Shown one piece after another: positions 63,736 to 64,000 of a stretch of DNA of 64,000 nt. How positions within the stretch are numbered: the first letter of the stretch is position 1; the number at the start of each line of letters is the position of its first letter. The notes beneath the pieces were generated by a model. That model ran no database searches and was not told the origin of the DNA. It was given only the letters and a program-made list of their open reading frames with translations. The translations under genes and the position numbers were made by a program. Location: assembly GCF_009659625.1 (NCBI RefSeq), contig NZ_VOIW01000007.1:124001-188000 (forward strand). The letters are read 5' to 3'. This DNA comes from Pseudomonas haemolytica. GTDB taxonomy: Bacteria; Pseudomonadota; Gammaproteobacteria; Pseudomonadales; Pseudomonadaceae.

Positions 63736-64000
63736 ATGCCTGCCATCGACCACCCTTTGATCGACCGCTTCCTCGACGCCCTCTGGCTGGAAAAAGGCCT
63801 GTCGGACAACACGCGCCAGGCGTATCGCAGTGACCTGGCCCTGTTCAACGGTTGGCTACAGGAGAAAAATCTCGAACTGATCAATGCCGGGCGCGAGCTG
63901 ATTCTCGATCACTTGGCCTGGCGCCTGGAGCAGAACTACAAGCCGCGCTCCACTGCACGATTTCTCTCTGGCGTACGCGGTTTTTATCGCTACCTGCTGC
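63736..64000 (+). CDS. xerD: Tyrosine recombinase XerD, N-terminal part (3' end outside window)
   Basis: The first 88 residues of a site-specific recombinase that, with XerC, resolves chromosome dimers at dif. The visible SAM-like N-terminal DNA-binding domain reads IDRFLDALWLEKGLSDNTRQAYRSDLALF and continues to RGFYRYL. The catalytic Arg, His and Tyr lie beyond the window. The ATG at 63736 begins MPAIDHPLIDRF. It is divergent from the antiporter gene. Confidence 0.93.
   Translation, partial: MPAIDHPLIDRFLDALWLEKGLSDNTRQAYRSDLALFNGWLQEKNLELINAGRELILDHLAWRLEQNYKPRSTARFLSGVRGFYRYLL

Overview
The window is a 64 kb piece of a Pseudomonas chromosome, most likely of the P. fluorescens group. It is GC-rich and packed with housekeeping genes. 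Gene content and order (hisS-yfgM-bamB-der, leuA, xseA, guaBA, mltF-purL, the nag operon, purT, ffh, rpsP-rimM-trmD-rplS, xerD) match the P. aeruginosa PAO1 backbone as I remember it. Paired REP elements of the kind common in fluorescent pseudomonads lie in many intergenic gaps. There are no tRNA or rRNA genes, no CRISPR arrays, and no transposases.

Layout. 1-6.4 kb: end of hisS, yfgM, bamB, der, then an overlapping aminotransferase and omega-amidase pair. 6.4-8.3 kb: leuA on the minus strand, preceded by a leucine-rich short ORF that looks like a leader peptide. 8.5-12.6 kb: a 1371-residue toxin-like protein. 12.8-17.5 kb: an M23 peptidase, xseA, a LysR regulator divergent from a TauE/SafE permease, and a zinc-ribbon-like protein of unknown role. 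17.6-20.7 kb: guaB and guaA. 20.8-35 kb is the accessory part: an APH(3')-like kinase gene, a second toxin-like gene of 1583 residues, and a trehalose locus. That locus has treR divergent from treP, treC, a LamB-like porin, a fused EIIA-HPr-EI phosphotransferase, and a small EIIB-like protein without its cysteine. 35-41 kb: mltF, purL and a YqfO-like protein. 41.3-49.2 kb: an unknown protein, then the N-acetylglucosamine operon nagQ-nagA-nagB-nagF-nagE on the minus strand with its likely operators. 49.3-57.5 kb: an L,D-transpeptidase, two Nudix enzymes, a gamma carbonic anhydrase, a DUF1289 protein, a VUT-family protein, purT, an MFS carrier, a CorC-like protein and a CcsA-like protein. 57.7-61.3 kb: ffh and the rpsP-rimM-trmD-rplS operon. 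The window ends with a thioesterase, a sodium/proton antiporter and the start of xerD.

How the genes work together. Two complete sugar phosphotransferase routes sit within 22 kb. Each has its own membrane EIIBC and its own EIIA-HPr-EI polyprotein, and feeds either trehalose or N-acetylglucosamine into metabolism under its own GntR-type repressor. Each route also carries an EIIB-like domain in which the phospho-accepting cysteine is replaced by alanine. The two large toxin-like proteins share a C-terminal domain that resembles the EreA/ChaN/Tiki/PMT group of folds, and one of them carries it twice, the first copy with a damaged motif. Trehalose and GlcNAc are abundant in insects and fungi, so these loci together could reflect life with such hosts; that link is inference.
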